Shown here: positions 22,801 to 24,145 of the stretch, in pieces
Numbering within the stretch: position 1 is the stretch's first letter
How the letters are laid out: each line of letters begins with the position of its first letter
DNA from: UBA3496 sp964558115
GTDB taxonomy: Bacteria > UBA8248
Reading direction: 5' to 3'
Assembly: GCA_964558115.1 (NCBI GenBank)
Contig: CAZLCI010000031.1
Coordinates: 1-24,145, forward strand
Length of the DNA: 24,145 nucleotides
Notes under the pieces: generated by a model
What the model was told of the DNA's origin: nothing
Databases searched by the model: none
What the model saw: only the letters and a program-made list of their open reading frames with translations
Translations under genes and position numbers: made by a program

Positions 22801-23810
22801 AATTTTCAATTTCTCAGAAAACTGCGTTTGATCAGTTAGATAAAGATTTTTCTAGCAGACAATTTGCTAAAGTTTATCTCTTTCATGGACCTTCGAGGTC
22901 AGGAAAATTAGAAACAGCTCTGTTTTTTTCAAAAAAAATATTTTGTGAATTATCTGATCCTCCTTGTGGAAATTGCTTGAGTTGTGAAAAATTTGATCTA
23001 GGTACTCACTTAGATTTTTTTAGAATTTCTTTATATGATGAGAAAAAAAAAGGAAGAATAGAGACAATTAGGCAAGAAATACTTCCCCGAGTTTATCAGA
23101 AGGCAAATCAAGGAACTTGTAAGGTTTTTGTTTTTGATGCCGCCGAAAATATGACTCTGTCTTCTTTTAATGCGCTATTAAAAGTCATAGAGGAACCTCC
23201 CCCGAATACGTTCTTTTTTTTTATTACATCAAATTTGTACTCAATTCCTATTACGTTTTTTTCTCGTTGTAGGAAAGTCAGATTTCATCCTTTAAGTAGA
23301 GATATGATCAAAAAGAGACTTTCCGAAAATTATGAGGGAAAAGAGGAAGATGTTGATAAATTAGTTTCACTAAATTTTGGAGATATAGAATCAATTTCTG
23401 CTGATCAAATAGAAGTTGCGGAGAAGTGTAGGGAACAATCCCTGAATTTTTTAAAAGAATCAATGAGATCCAGTGAACAGGTAGATCCGATTAAGTTAAT
23501 GAATTTTACAACTGTCAAATTTGATAATTCTAAAACACAAAGAGATAATGCAATTAGTTTTCTAATTTCCATTCGTTCTCTACTTCGGGATGTGTTAGTT
23601 TTACAACTGAGTTCTGAGGATTTATTATGGAATATTGATATAGAAGAGGATTTGAGAGAAATCTCAACTAATTGGAATGAAGCTAAATTAGCAGATGCCT
23701 TTTTAATATTGGAGAAATCTATTAAAGGTCTTCAAGATTTAAATACAAATTCAATTTTAACTCTTGAAAGTTTAGTTCATTCAATTCGTTCATTCTTAGT
23801 AGAAAGATAA
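22791..23810 (+). CDS. holB: DNA polymerase III subunit delta prime
   Basis: 339 residues. Delta prime is the stator of the clamp loader that places the beta clamp on DNA. The AAA+ domain has a P-loop-like GPSRSGKLE (33-41), the zinc module with Cys52, 59, 62 and 65 (CGNCLSC), a degenerate Walker B DAAENM (116-121), LLKVIEEPPPNTFFF (129-143) and the SRC motif (158-160) with the arginine finger. The C-terminal third is divergent, as usual for the subunit. The start ATG lies inside tmk (10-base overlap), so the pair is probably coupled. Confidence 0.9.
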   Translation: MVLKFSISQKTAFDQLDKDFSSRQFAKVYLFHGPSRSGKLETALFFSKKIFCELSDPPCGNCLSCEKFDLGTHLDFFRISLYDEKKKGRIETIRQEILPRVYQKANQGTCKVFVFDAAENMTLSSFNALLKVIEEPPPNTFFFFITSNLYSIPITFFSRCRKVRFHPLSRDMIKKRLSENYEGKEEDVDKLVSLNFGDIESISADQIEVAEKCREQSLNFLKESMRSSEQVDPIKLMNFTTVKFDNSKTQRDNAISFLISIRSLLRDVLVLQLSSEDLLWNIDIEEDLREISTNWNEAKLADAFLILEKSIKGLQDLNTNSILTLESLVHSIRSFLVER

Positions 23811-23831
23811 AAACTTTTTAGGAAATTTTTG

Positions 23832-24145
23832 ATGAAGTTAGAAGAATCAAATATTACAAAAACTCAATTAGATAGCAGAATAAAGGTTGTTGGTATTAGA
23901 ACACGTAGTTCTGCAAAGTCAGTTATGCATAGTTTAGGTTCTATTTCTCTTAGAGTCGGAGATAAGGTAAAAATTCGTTCAAAATCAGGAGAAACAGATA
24001 TTGGAACTATTTCTGATAATCCAAGATTTTTGGAATCAAAATATTGTCCAGAAGATCTTCCTGAAGTCATTGTTAAAGCTGATTCTGAAGATTTGAAAAA
24101 TATTTTAGAGATAGAGAAATTGGAATCTAAAGCTTTAGAACTTAC
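23832..24145 (+). CDS. PSP1 / RicT (YaaT)-like protein, 3' end missing
   Basis: The gene runs off the window after 104 codons. AGGA (23820-23823) is eight bases before the ATG at 23832. The visible part has VVGIRTRSS (19-27), LRVGDKVKIRSKSGETDIGTI (in parts, 40-60), an acidic/hydrophobic stretch and LEIEKLESKALEL at the cut, which follows the outline of the PSP1 domain of Bacillus YaaT/RicT: VVG-[VI]-R, then GD-x-V, then G-x-[VI], then a Glu-Ala helix. The tmk-holB-yaaT order is the same as in many Firmicutes and Deltaproteobacteria and supports the call. RicT takes part in the RNase Y-associated RicAFT complex and related regulation. The domain's Cys residues would lie beyond the window. Confidence 0.6.
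   Translation, partial: MKLEESNITKTQLDSRIKVVGIRTRSSAKSVMHSLGSISLRVGDKVKIRSKSGETDIGTISDNPRFLESKYCPEDLPEVIVKADSEDLKNILEIEKLESKALEL

Noticed and set aside
23864..24070. Minus-strand frame at the right edge
   Set aside because: It lies opposite the PSP1/RicT-like gene, which has a ribosome binding site and conserved genomic context.
1..24145. CRISPR array, mobile element, tRNA or rRNA
   Set aside because: No regularly spaced repeats, terminal inverted repeats, transposase motifs, or tRNA/rRNA cores were seen on reading through; a covariance or repeat search was not possible here.

Overview
The window is a chromosomal stretch of ordinary, densely packed bacterial genes with low G+C (roughly one third, judged by hand-counting a few lines). 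I see no phage, transposon, CRISPR, rRNA or tRNA signature. An LpxL/HtrB-type acyltransferase and an entericidin-like lipoprotein suggest a two-membrane (diderm) bacterium. The amidase/GerMN pair, the tmk-holB-PSP1 cluster, a TIGR02757 protein and hrcA-prmA-rsmE would fit a deltaproteobacterial, Nitrospinota or SAR324-like lineage, but the sequence alone does not settle this.

Layout. 1-1421 (+): the 3' part of an N-acetylmuramoyl-L-alanine amidase-family gene, then a membrane-anchored GerMN protein. 1418-4706 (-): zinc alcohol dehydrogenase, SAM methyltransferase and bioA, the last two overlapping by ATGA. 4778-6596 (+): a sigma70-like promoter, a TPP riboswitch with a readable terminator/antiterminator, then thiS, thiG and a ThiE/TenI-family gene whose only plausible start is AUA. 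6657-8612 (+): acetyl-CoA synthetase. 8624-10965 (-): dtd, a TIGR02757 protein and nadK. 11061-11627 (+): an HTH protein fused to a degenerate receiver domain. 11669-12544 (-): a PAC2-family protein. 12694-14841 (+): fabG, acpS and an LpxL-like acyltransferase. 14850-17450 (-): zinc dehydrogenase, Gfo/Idh/MocA oxidoreductase and a small Cys-rich protein. 17641-17811 (+): an entericidin-like lipoprotein. 17930-21955 (-): hrcA, prmA, rsmE and purD. 22165-24145 (+): tmk, holB and a PSP1/RicT-like gene cut by the window edge.

How the genes work together. The thi block makes the thiazole half of thiamine under TPP feedback. fabG, acpS and the acyltransferase link fatty-acid elongation, ACP activation and lipid acylation. 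prmA and rsmE modify the ribosome, dtd proofreads tRNA charging, and tmk and holB feed and run DNA replication. The dehydrogenase/Gfo pair and the dehydrogenase beside bioA are the only accessory-looking metabolic genes, and their substrates cannot be read from sequence.

Several starts were moved from the longest open frame because a Shine-Dalgarno sequence lies inside it (acs, acpS, Gfo/Idh, hrcA, purD) or because a stop-start overlap fits better (rsmE). No intergenic stretch exceeds 300 bases. The longest, 4707-4959, is filled by the thi promoter and riboswitch. I found no clearly new system. The points most worth a second look are the catalytic-residue losses in the amidase and ThiE-like proteins, the AUA start, the HTH/pseudo-receiver protein, the Cys-rich protein in the dehydrogenase cluster, and the hrcA operon without chaperone genes or CIRCE.
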